NCBI GenBank assembly: GCA_910575795.1
Contig: CAJTGE010000006.1
Location: 124,001-188,000, forward strand
DNA length: 64,000 bases
From: Clostridiaceae bacterium
GTDB taxonomy: Bacteria; Bacillota; Clostridia; Lachnospirales; Lachnospiraceae
Reading direction: 5' to 3'
The notes under the pieces are model-generated. The model ran no database searches and was not told the DNA's origin. It saw only the letters and a list, made by a program, of their open reading frames with translations. A program made the translations under genes and the position numbers. How positions within the stretch are numbered: position 1 is the first letter of the stretch; each line of letters starts with the position of its first letter. Positions 8,093 through 14,655 of this stretch are shown piece after piece.

Positions 8093-9062
8093 CTCCTTCC
8101 CACTCCTGTCCTTTCTGTTCCATGGCTCCGGAAAACAGCCCGGAAAACGCGTTTTCGGCATACCGGGCAATCTGCTCTTCGAGCGCGCAAAAGCGGTCCA
8201 AAAATCCGGCCCCCTCTTCTGTAAGCGTTGAGGAACCGCCCCTGCTGCCGCCTGCCTGGCGCGTGATAAAACGGATTCCCAATTCATCCTCTGCCTGCTT
8301 GACCATCTTCCAGCCCTTGCTGTAAGAGATCCCCTTTGCCTGGCACGCCCCCAGCATCGAACCGTTTTCCCGGATCGCTTCTAAAAAGCCCGCGGTATCC
8401 TGGCTAAAGCATTCTGTCTCCTTTTTAAGTCTGACCGAAATCATACAGGATAATTCCTGTTTTTTGCGGCTGTCTTCCTCATATTTGAGGATTTCTTTGT
8501 AATCCCCGGCTGTGTTTGTATCCATCACCACGCCGCGATCGCACAGCCTGACAAGCTCTGCCGGCACGCCGCACGCTTCGATCGCGCCCCGCAGCCCCAT
8601 TTCCCCTTTATATCCGAGGATCGCGGGAATCACACTCTGAGCCAGCATGACGGGATGGCCTCTTTTCCCCTCATATACGGGAATAGCGATGCTCCCTTTT
8701 GCCTCTTTCATCTTAAAGATCGTGTCCGCTGATACCAGCGGAATATCGGAAGGAAATAAAAGCACCCGATCCGCCTTTTTCTGAATATAGCGCAGGCCCT
8801 GACAGATCGAGCCAAACATCTGGGATGTCTGATAACGCTTATTGCGGACAAATACAGCCCCCCTGTGGGCAATATGCTTTTCCAGCGCCTCCGCCTGATA
8901 CCCGGTCACCACCACAATGGGGCTGATCCCGGCCTGGCGGAGCGTATCGATCTCCCTCTGAATCATAGTCGTCCGGCCCACCTTCATGAGAGGCCTCAGC
9001 TCCTCCATATATTCTGATTTTCCGGCTGCCAGAATCACAGCGCCTGTCCCTTTTTCTGCCAC
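8085..9062 (-). CDS. MobA/MocA-like nucleotidyltransferase fused to a ModE-type winged helix
   Basis: The N-terminal half is an NTP-transferase: GAVILAAGKSEYM corresponds to the nucleotide-binding loop, and LFPSDIPLVSADTI carries the metal-binding Asp. This family cytidylylates or guanylylates molybdopterin in molybdoenzyme maturation. The C-terminal about 110 residues look like the ModE/LysR-type winged helix (ISYSKGWKMVKQAEDELG, then a basic GGSRGGSSTLTEEG wing). The GTG start at 9062 is chosen because AGGAGGAACCGAA precedes it, giving 325 residues. No molybdoenzyme gene is in the window. The likely role is cofactor maturation coupled to regulation. It overlaps the next gene by 8 bases. Confidence 0.82.
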   Translation of the reverse strand: MAEKGTGAVILAAGKSEYMEELRPLMKVGRTTMIQREIDTLRQAGISPIVVVTGYQAEALEKHIAHRGAVFVRNKRYQTSQMFGSICQGLRYIQKKADRVLLFPSDIPLVSADTIFKMKEAKGSIAIPVYEGKRGHPVMLAQSVIPAILGYKGEMGLRGAIEACGVPAELVRLCDRGVVMDTNTAGDYKEILKYEEDSRKKQELSCMISVRLKKETECFSQDTAGFLEAIRENGSMLGACQAKGISYSKGWKMVKQAEDELGIRFITRQAGGSRGGSSTLTEEGAGFLDRFCALEEQIARYAENAFSGLFSGAMEQKGQEWEGDE

Positions 9063-9127
9063 TTCGGTTCCTCCTGGTATGCATAATATACCGCAAAGCG
9101 GGGCGCGCGGATGGCGGGAATGATTGT

Positions 9128-9688
9128 TCAAACACGCTCCGGCAGCATCTCCAGTTCTTCGTAAACAATACAGTGCCTGAAGCTGTTTTCCCGCACCATC
9201 CGGCGGCATTCGCTTAAATCTATCCACATAACGCCATCAATCTCCGATGCCTGCAGCGTCATTTCCTCTGGTTCAACGTCTTTCCACATACAGTATACAT
9301 GACTGACCTGGCATTCCATGAATACCTGTCCGTGAAATACGTTTTCACAGGAAATCCGCCTCCTGCCGCAAAAGATCAGCTCGTCCTCACCTGCTGTAAT
9401 CCCCAGCTCTTCTTTAAGCTCCCTGATCGCCGACTCTGTATAGCCGCTTCCGGCCGGGATATGGCCAGCGCTCGAAATATCATAGCAGCCGGGATAAGAA
9501 TCTTTATCTTCACTGCGTTTTTGCAGAAGCACCTCTACGCGTCCGGCGCGCCGGCGAAGGAGCCATACGTGGGAGGTTCTGTGGCGGATCCCCTCCCTGT
9601 GGGCCCTGCCGCGCTCTACTGTCTCCCCTGTGGGGTTTCCATCCTCATCCACAACATCCAGTAACTCTTCCTCTGCCTGCCCTGTCAT
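9128..9688 (-). CDS. Nudix hydrolase (IDI-like subfamily)
   Basis: A complete nudix box is visible (G-x5-E-x7-REL-x-EELGI within GSGYTESAIRELKEELGI), which coordinates Mg2+ for diphosphate hydrolysis. The N-terminal ELLDVVDEDGNPTGETVERG and HRTSHVWLLRR are typical of the subfamily named after isopentenyl diphosphate isomerase. Many of its members act on unknown nucleotide diphosphates. The length is 186 residues and the ATG follows AAAGGAG. It is the first gene of a minus-strand unit and has a good promoter 32 bp upstream. The substrate is not predictable. Confidence 0.9.
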   Translation of the reverse strand: MTGQAEEELLDVVDEDGNPTGETVERGRAHREGIRHRTSHVWLLRRRAGRVEVLLQKRSEDKDSYPGCYDISSAGHIPAGSGYTESAIRELKEELGITAGEDELIFCGRRRISCENVFHGQVFMECQVSHVYCMWKDVEPEEMTLQASEIDGVMWIDLSECRRMVRENSFRHCIVYEELEMLPERV

Positions 9689-9719
9689 CCGAACCGCGCT
9701 CCTTTTTTCATTTTTCCCT

Positions 9720-9748
9720 ATTATACAATCAGAATGGGAGAATTACAA
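9720..9748 (-). promoter_or_regulatory. Promoter of the nudix-led operon
   Basis: On the minus strand TTGTAA, a 17-bp spacer and a perfect TATAAT lie just upstream of the AAAGGAG site of the nudix gene. Confidence 0.65.
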
Positions 9749-9977
9749 TCTATAATAAATTTTATGTTACTGTCGTTCGTGAAGTTACTGTTCACGGCTG
9801 CGCCGTTCACAGCAACATGATGCACACAAAATGGGCAGACTGCCCATTTTCGCGCCTGCTGCCCTCGGGTTTTCTGTGACCTTCGCTCACAAAAAACACC
9901 TCGCGGAATACTACCCGTGAACCAATGTCAGTTAGTTAAGCGGACGATTGCGAGATGTTGTTTATCGTGGGGAGGCC

Positions 9978-10114
9978 GCCGTCGTCAGCTCCTGTATCCA
10001 ACGGAACCCCGCTCCCGCTCGGAGAAAAGCGCAGCGGTACTAAGCTCGAAAAGACCTCGCTAAGTACCGGCGGTTTTCTACGGGTTCCTTTTGGATACAG
10101 GAGCTAGCGACGGC
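9978..10114 (+). repeat. Hairpin unit, copy 1 (inside the 764-bp element)
   Basis: The whole unit folds as one long imperfect hairpin. The outer arms are AGCTCCTGTATCCA and TGGATACAGGAGCT. Nested inner stems are GGAACCC/GGGTTCC, AGAAAA/TTTTCT and CGGTACT/AGTACCG. The core is shared with the copies at 10489 and 32962, while the outer arms differ but stay complementary. Confidence 0.8.
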
Positions 10115-10488
10115 TACGTTATCAGCGGGCTGGGAATCCGTTTCATCCCTCCGAAAGTTCTGTAATACGTTTGTCTGGCATAAACGGGCAGGAATATCCT
10201 CTGACCGAATTGCAAATAATCGGTATAATTGCTTTATATATTCTGTTTTATAATGATTCGATAAATATTTAACTGTTATGTTTTGGGATTTTATCAACCA
10301 AAAATTGACTCTTTCCAGGTTTGTCCATTCGACAAACATTTCTTGGTATAAATGCAATATAGCATGTTTTTACACGATGATAACAATCTTTTCAACTAAA
10401 TTTGGAAAGGAGCAAAAAATTATTCGTATGCTGTAGCCATGATGAGCCATATTATTTGATATTTTTATTATAGCCTGACGGGTATGTA

Positions 10489-10626
10489 GCCAGAGTCCGA
10501 TTCCAAACCCATAAGGAACCCGTAGAAAACCGCCGGCGCTTAGCGAGGTCTTTTCGAGCTTAGCGTCCGCTGCGCTTTTCTCCGAGCGGGAGCGGGGTTC
10601 CGTTGGGTTTAGAATCGGACTCTGGC
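10489..10626 (-). repeat. Hairpin unit, copy 2, opposite orientation
   Basis: The core is nearly the same as copy 1 read on the minus strand. The outer arms are different (AGAGTCCGATTC and GAATCGGACTCT), and an inner stem changes from GTACTAAGC to CGCTAAGC with matching change in the partner strand, so pairing is kept. Confidence 0.8.
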
Positions 10627-10727
10627 GGCCCTCTCACGACAGACAACGCCCTGCAACCGTTCATTTCGCTTAACTAACTGACATTGACCCGTGAACAGTA
10701 ACTGAAACAGCCCTATGAATTTCCCTA

Positions 10728-10756
10728 TTGACTTCACCCTGACAAAATGCTAAGAT
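10728..10756 (+). promoter_or_regulatory. Promoter of a small antisense RNA
   Basis: TTGACT (10728-10733), a 17-bp spacer and TAAGAT (10751-10756) point toward the structured region at 10762-10872. Confidence 0.6.
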
Positions 10757-10761
10757 AAACT

Positions 10762-10872
10762 CGTAATAGGAAAAGGCGGCGATGTAGCTGCCGCCTTTAG
10801 TGGACTACTGATTGCTTAAGCAATCTTCATCCGACCCATCAGGTGCTGCTAGGCTTGCTGATGGGTCTTTTT
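10762..10872 (+). ncRNA. Candidate antitoxin RNA, antisense to the 3' part of the small membrane toxin gene
   Basis: A transcript from the 10728 promoter would be about 110 nt. It would form hairpin AAAGGCGGC/GCCGCCTTT (10772-10798) and a short stem GATTGC/GCAATC. It would end in a rho-independent terminator (GACCCATCAG/CTGATGGGTC plus five T, 10833-10872). It overlaps the last about 70 bases of the convergent small ORF and its 3' end. This is the geometry of type I antitoxins such as RatA opposite txpA. The function is inferred. Confidence 0.55.
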
Positions 10873-10999
10873 CTGTCTGTGCCTTGCGCCGCTCTATGTA
10901 AGGTTTACACTTCTGGACTAATGAAACCAGCCCGTTAAGGCCGCCCACAATGCCCGCGAAGACACTCACAACACGGTTCAGGACTTCTAAGAAGAACAT
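10805..10999 (-). CDS. Small single-span membrane protein, candidate type I toxin
   Basis: This is a 64-residue protein. Residues 8-28 form one hydrophobic helix (NRVVSVFAGIVGGLNGLVSL), followed by a basic stretch (KCKPYIERRKAQ) and a polar acidic tail. The ATG at 10999 lies 9 nt after AGGAGG; an ATG directly abutting the site (11008) is unlikely. A strong TATAAT lies about 115 bp upstream, leaving a long 5' leader with a GGTGT/ACACC hairpin just before the ribosome site, as in type I toxin mRNAs. The hairpin at 10772-10798, followed by TTTT on this strand, would end the mRNA. No family is recognised by name. A short phage-like membrane peptide is the alternative. Confidence 0.6.
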   Translation of the reverse strand: MFFLEVLNRVVSVFAGIVGGLNGLVSLVQKCKPYIERRKAQTEKDPSASLAAPDGSDEDCLSNQ

Positions 11000-11123
11000 A
11001 GACCACATCCTCCTTTCTCTGGTGTTTACACACCTGCGGCACGGGTCTAACCTAAATTAAACCAGTCCCGAAGGTGCGTATCCTCCAAATAGGGAGCGCT
11101 GCCCGCTTTCTCTGATGTAAAAC

Positions 11124-11152
11124 ATTATAAGCGATTTTAGGAGAGAAGGGAA
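11124..11152 (-). promoter_or_regulatory. Candidate promoter of the small toxin gene
   Basis: A perfect TATAAT is present on the minus strand at 11124-11129, with a weak -35 (TTCCCT) 17 bp away. Confidence 0.5.
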
Positions 11153-11193
11153 TACATGAAAGTATGAAATCTGTCGAAAAATGAAAAACTCAC

Positions 11194-11222
11194 GTAACAG
11201 TTCAGGTTGCCTGAACTGTTAC
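11194..11222. repeat. 29-bp minimal inverted-repeat element with near-perfect 8-bp target duplication
   Basis: GTAACAGTTCAGG and its exact inverse are separated only by TTG. The flanks AAACTCAC (11186-11193) and AAACCCAC (11223-11230) match at 7 of 8 bases. The ends match those of the element at 717-811. It looks like a MITE reduced to its two ends. Confidence 0.7.
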
Positions 11223-11357
11223 AAACCCACCGGTATTTCTCCCAATGGGTTTTAAGTTAATTAATGCTATCCGCGCCCTCTGCATCTCAGACATGTTTTC
11301 AAAATCCATTCCGTTCAGCCAGTTACAAAACCACTGATAAAGCGCATTTTCAATCAT
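11202..11357 (-). pseudogene. Unrecognised ORF remnant ending inside the 29-bp element
   Basis: This 51-codon frame starts MIENALYQWFCNWLNG. The same frame stays open about 80 bases further upstream (reading SIHPITGSQAYVSQKDYDEG) into the end of the antiporter gene, without a start codon or ribosome site. It ends at a TGA supplied by the 29-bp inverted-repeat element. The composition looks protein-like, but I recognise no family. It is probably the 3' remnant of a lost gene. The rest of 11009-11455 shows only the toxin leader and this remnant. Confidence 0.35.
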
Positions 11358-11455
11358 AATTCCTTCATCATAATCTTTCTGCGAAACATAGGCCTGACTT
11401 CCTGTTATCGGATGTATAGAATATCCTACCGAAAAGAACAGGCAGCCGCCCTTTA

Positions 11456-13075
11456 CTACCCTTTCGCCGCCAGCTTCTGCGAATATGTCACCACCAGATC
11501 CCCATCATGCATCTGCGTATTCCCGTCCGGAATGATCACCTCATCCCCGCGCGTTATCATAACAATGATCGTATTTTTATTAAATTTCGCCTCTGATATG
11601 CGCTTATCGCACCACCTATGCGCCTTTGTGATAGGAATCTCCTTCAGCAGAATCCCGCGGTTATCCTCAAATCCCTGCGCGCCCAGCACGACAATATCCT
11701 GCTTCAAGATCATTGTCTGTCCTTTGGGAACCACAATCTCCTTCCCCCGCTTGATCACCGCAATCAGCGTCCCCGGTATGAGGTCAATGTCACAGATCTT
11801 CCGGTTCGCCCATGGATGGTGTTCATTGATGTGAAGCTGGATAAACTGGATCTGCGTATTCTCCGTGTAGTCCGTAAAGGTTCTCATGACATCCGCGTTC
11901 TTGTCAATCATGTCAAAACGCTTTGCCACCTCCGGGAGCAGGGAGCCCTGAAAGATAATCGAAAACATGACGACACAGAACACGATATGGAAAATGTCGT
12001 TTTTTGTATACACATCCCCGACCGTGGCCATGATGGCAAATACGATTGAGGCCGCGCCGCGCAGACCGGCCCATGACACCACCAGATACTGGCCCAGCCT
12101 GGGTTTGAACGGCGCAAGCAGAAGGCCCACAGCCGCCGGCCTGGCCACAAACGTCAAAAACAGCGCGATACATGCGGCCGGCCCCAGGATCGCCGCCATC
12201 TGGGACGGGAAAGCGAGAAGGCCGAGAAGAAAAAAGAGCAGAATCTGCATCAGCCCGGTAAATACATCGAAAAAGCTGACCAGCGTCTTCTGGTTCTTTA
12301 CCTCCTGATTTCCCAGGATAATACCGGTCAGGTATGTGCTTAAGTAACCGTTTCCTCCGATACAGGAGGAAAACGCATAGGAAACCATGGCCACGGCAAA
12401 GACAAAGATAGTGTCAAAGCCCTCTCCGGAAAACTGAAAACGGTTCAGGAACCAGGAGGCCGCAGCCGCCACCGCCCAGCCCACCAGAAGGCCGAATATG
12501 AGCTGCGCTGCCAGCATGCGGACAATCGAGCCCGCGTCGGCGGTTCCGGACATGGCGGACAGGACAATCATGGTCATCATATAGGCAAACGGGTCGTTGC
12601 TGCCGCTCTCCAGCTCCAGCATGGAGGCGGAACCGTATTTTAAGTTCAGCTTTCTGGAGCGCAGGATCGAGAACACCGAGGCCGCATCGGTCGAGCCCAG
12701 CACCGCGCCTAACAGCATGCTCTCCAGAAGATCCATGCGCAGCGCAAAATGACAGAACAGCCCGGTCAGGAGCGCGGTTAGGATCACGCCCGCTGAGGAC
12801 AGCAGAATGGAACGGACCGCGACCGGCTTCGCCTCGCTCCACCTTGTGCCAAACCCGCCGTAAAACATAATAAAAATCAGCGAGGCCGTGCAAAGCTGCT
12901 CGGCTATCAGGTAATTATCAAACGGAATTTTTAAAAAGCCGTCGGATCCGAACATCATGCCCAGCACGATAAACACAAACAGCGTGGGAACCCCGATCCG
13001 CCCGGAAACCCGGCTGCCCGCGATGCACACAAAAATGACAACGGAAATCATTAATAATAAAAATGATATGGAAAT
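11456..13075 (-). CDS. Potassium/proton antiporter, CPA1 NhaP2/CvrA-like, with C-terminal RCK_C domains
   Basis: The membrane domain of about 12 helices shows the CPA signature, including LGSTDAASVFSILRSR and LELESGSNDPFAYM. It is followed by about 150 cytosolic residues with TrkA-C/RCK_C-like repeats (DLIPGTLIAVIKRGKEIVVP, TRGDEVIIPDGNTQMHDGD). The family expels K+ or Na+ in exchange for H+. The first ATG (13051) is about 30 nt from the only ribosome site and would cut helix 1. An in-frame ATT at 13075 lies 8 nt after AGGAGG and restores a full first helix (539 residues). I therefore favour a non-canonical ATT start. Upstream is an inserted MITE at 13111-13190. Confidence 0.85.
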   Translation of the reverse strand: MSISFLLLMISVVIFVCIAGSRVSGRIGVPTLFVFIVLGMMFGSDGFLKIPFDNYLIAEQLCTASLIFIMFYGGFGTRWSEAKPVAVRSILLSSAGVILTALLTGLFCHFALRMDLLESMLLGAVLGSTDAASVFSILRSRKLNLKYGSASMLELESGSNDPFAYMMTMIVLSAMSGTADAGSIVRMLAAQLIFGLLVGWAVAAAASWFLNRFQFSGEGFDTIFVFAVAMVSYAFSSCIGGNGYLSTYLTGIILGNQEVKNQKTLVSFFDVFTGLMQILLFFLLGLLAFPSQMAAILGPAACIALFLTFVARPAAVGLLLAPFKPRLGQYLVVSWAGLRGAASIVFAIMATVGDVYTKNDIFHIVFCVVMFSIIFQGSLLPEVAKRFDMIDKNADVMRTFTDYTENTQIQFIQLHINEHHPWANRKICDIDLIPGTLIAVIKRGKEIVVPKGQTMILKQDIVVLGAQGFEDNRGILLKEIPITKAHRWCDKRISEAKFNKNTIIVMITRGDEVIIPDGNTQMHDGDLVVTYSQKLAAKG

Positions 13076-13110
13076 ACTACCTACCTCCTGTCATACAGCA
13101 AACAATTAAC

Positions 13111-13190
13111 GTTACGATTCACGGCGGCTAAAAAGCAGCCGCTCCGTGAACCGTAACACGCTTCGCGGAATACTACCTGTGGATAGTAAC
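13111..13190. repeat. 80-bp MITE-like element with perfect 8-bp target duplication
   Basis: The ends are GTTACGATTCACGG and, inverted, GTTACTATCCACAGG. CAATTAAC occurs directly on both sides (13103-13110 and 13191-13198). The sequence is a shortened version of the 7901-8075 element: the same start through CCGTGAACCGTAACACGCTT, then the same end from GGAATACT. It sits between the antiporter and the DUF1576 gene. Confidence 0.88.
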
Positions 13191-13281
13191 CAATTAACTT
13201 CTCTTCCTTAAATGATGTCCCTGCGCCGATTTTGCTGTGCTCACACGCAGGGAGCCGTCTTCAGCAAACATCACGCGCAGC

Positions 13282-14562
13282 CTACAGGGAGAGCTCCCCC
13301 TTGGCCCTCGCTCTCCTGTCCTGGATGGAGCGGATCACCGGAACCATAAAGATGGCCACGATACCGCCGGCAAATCCATTGTTATAAAGATTCATCCCCC
13401 CGTAGACAATGCCCACATTCAGGGCCACCGAGCTGTGCAGGAATCCGGCCAGCAGGCCGGCCACAATCCCGAATTCACCCGCAATGGGGGCCAGCGTGGT
13501 GGAAAACAGGAGCGCCAGCATCGCCGAAGGATCCGTTATACTCCACGCTCCGGCCAGGCTGGCCAGGCAGACGCCCGCCATAATCGGCCATATGTTGCGC
13601 AGGTGCTTTCCCGTCGCGCTGAAGCCCACGATCGTAAAGATCCCGCCCAGGGTCGGGCCGTTCAGATCCCCTCCCACAGCCAAGACGAACACGGTGGCAA
13701 ACAGGCCGTTGATCCCCATGTTGAGCAGCACCGCCGGTCCGCCTTCTTCAAGCAGGTAATCGGTTCCGCCGATCCCCCGGCTTTTCAGGATCCGGACATA
13801 GGCGGCGAGCACATACTTTTCCCCAAACACCAGGCCGCCCATCATCATACCCCCGAACAGCATGACCAAAAGCCCCAGAAACAGGCCGTTATTCCCTGTG
13901 GACCAGATAAGCCTTGCCTCTGTCTCTATCCCAAAGGACTTTAGCGATGAGACAATCACCGTTGCAATGATCCCGGCCGAAAAACCCACATTATAAAGCG
14001 AATAGCCCTGATGGGCATAGTGGACATGCGTTGACAGAGGCGGGAGCACAAAACCGATGCAGACCCCCACAGAGAGGCTTAAAAGCATGCGGCCCACCAA
14101 AGGCAGATGGCCAATCAGCATAATCTCTGTAATGATGGGCGACAGGCTCGTACCGTACAGCGCCACATAAATATATTTTGATAAATGCGTCCTGTGAAAC
14201 TTCGAGTACAGGTACACCCCCAGGAAAATAGCCCAGATATTGAGCAGGTTCTTTCCAAAAAGGGAAAAGCCGAACATCAGGCAGCTTGACGTGATCGTAT
14301 GGCCGTCCATCTCCATTCCAAGATTGTAGATCAGGACAATGCTGATCACGGTCATCATGCCCGCATTCACCAGCGCGGCCCCAATCCCTCCGACGGCGAT
14401 ATAGTCCGTGATCAGGAAATCCGGCTCCCGGATCAGGGTGTAAAGCCCTGTAAAGATCCCTTTTAGAGGCTGCAGAGACAGCCCGGCTAAAATAAAAAAA
14501 AGCGGCAGCAAAGACAGAAGAAGAAAGCGCTCCTGCCTCGTTGCAGTTATCTGTTCATTCAT
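13282..14562 (-). CDS. DUF1576 family membrane protein
   Basis: This protein of about 426 residues is almost entirely hydrophobic, with roughly 10-12 helices and an internal duplication. GFSLFGKNLLNIWAIFLGVYL in the first half and GFSATGKHLRNIWPIMAGVCL in the second are equivalent. SLYNVGFSAGI and NLYNNGFAGGI repeat likewise. This matches my recollection of the DUF1576 family, which has no assigned substrate. The ATG at 14562 follows AAGGGG; the frame upstream offers only a TTG. It is the last gene of the minus-strand set after cyuA, which suggests but does not prove transport of a related amino acid. Confidence 0.75.
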   Translation of the reverse strand: MNEQITATRQERFLLLSLLPLFFILAGLSLQPLKGIFTGLYTLIREPDFLITDYIAVGGIGAALVNAGMMTVISIVLIYNLGMEMDGHTITSSCLMFGFSLFGKNLLNIWAIFLGVYLYSKFHRTHLSKYIYVALYGTSLSPIITEIMLIGHLPLVGRMLLSLSVGVCIGFVLPPLSTHVHYAHQGYSLYNVGFSAGIIATVIVSSLKSFGIETEARLIWSTGNNGLFLGLLVMLFGGMMMGGLVFGEKYVLAAYVRILKSRGIGGTDYLLEEGGPAVLLNMGINGLFATVFVLAVGGDLNGPTLGGIFTIVGFSATGKHLRNIWPIMAGVCLASLAGAWSITDPSAMLALLFSTTLAPIAGEFGIVAGLLAGFLHSSVALNVGIVYGGMNLYNNGFAGGIVAIFMVPVIRSIQDRRARAKGELSL

Positions 14563-14655
14563 ATTCCCCTTACCTTTCAAAACGGACAGCCTTTAAACGT
14601 TACTCCGGCCTGGCGTACGAGCCGCGCCGCACACAAACACTTCCCCTGTCACAGA

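Larger units (their letters stand above)
9923..10686. mobile_element. 764-bp foldback-type non-autonomous element with perfect 20-bp ends and 10-bp target duplication
   Basis: The left end CAATGTCAGTTAGTTAAGCG (9923-9942) is exactly inverted at 10667-10686. The decamer ACCCGTGAAC occurs directly on both sides (9913-9922 and 10687-10696), as expected from insertion into the resident MITE. Beyond the 20-bp ends the inverted similarity continues imperfectly for about 200 bp per side. It includes two oppositely oriented copies of a long hairpin unit (9978-10114 and 10489-10626). The AT-rich centre (about 10130-10480) has an open frame of about 100 codons on the minus strand without a convincing ribosome site and with no recognisable transposase, so the element is probably mobilised in trans. 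Confidence 0.85.
9784..10702. repeat. MITE-like element split by a nested 764-bp insertion
   Basis: The outer ends are GTTACTGTTCACGG (9784-9797) and, inverted, GTTACTGTTCACGGG (10688-10702). Removing the inner element (9923-10686) and one 10-bp duplicate leaves a unit of about 145 bp, closely related to the 7901-8075 element. No clear 8-bp target duplication is visible around this copy, so its own insertion is old or one flank has changed. Confidence 0.78.

Noticed and set aside
10040..10357. Minus-strand ORF of about 105 codons in the 764-bp element, considered as a transposase or toxin
   Set aside because: There is no ribosome site, no recognisable motif, and its C-terminal third runs through the non-coding hairpin unit.
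9923..10686. Possibility that the two hairpin units are part of a CRISPR array
   Set aside because: Only two copies are present, inverted and far apart, with no spacer pattern and no cas genes.
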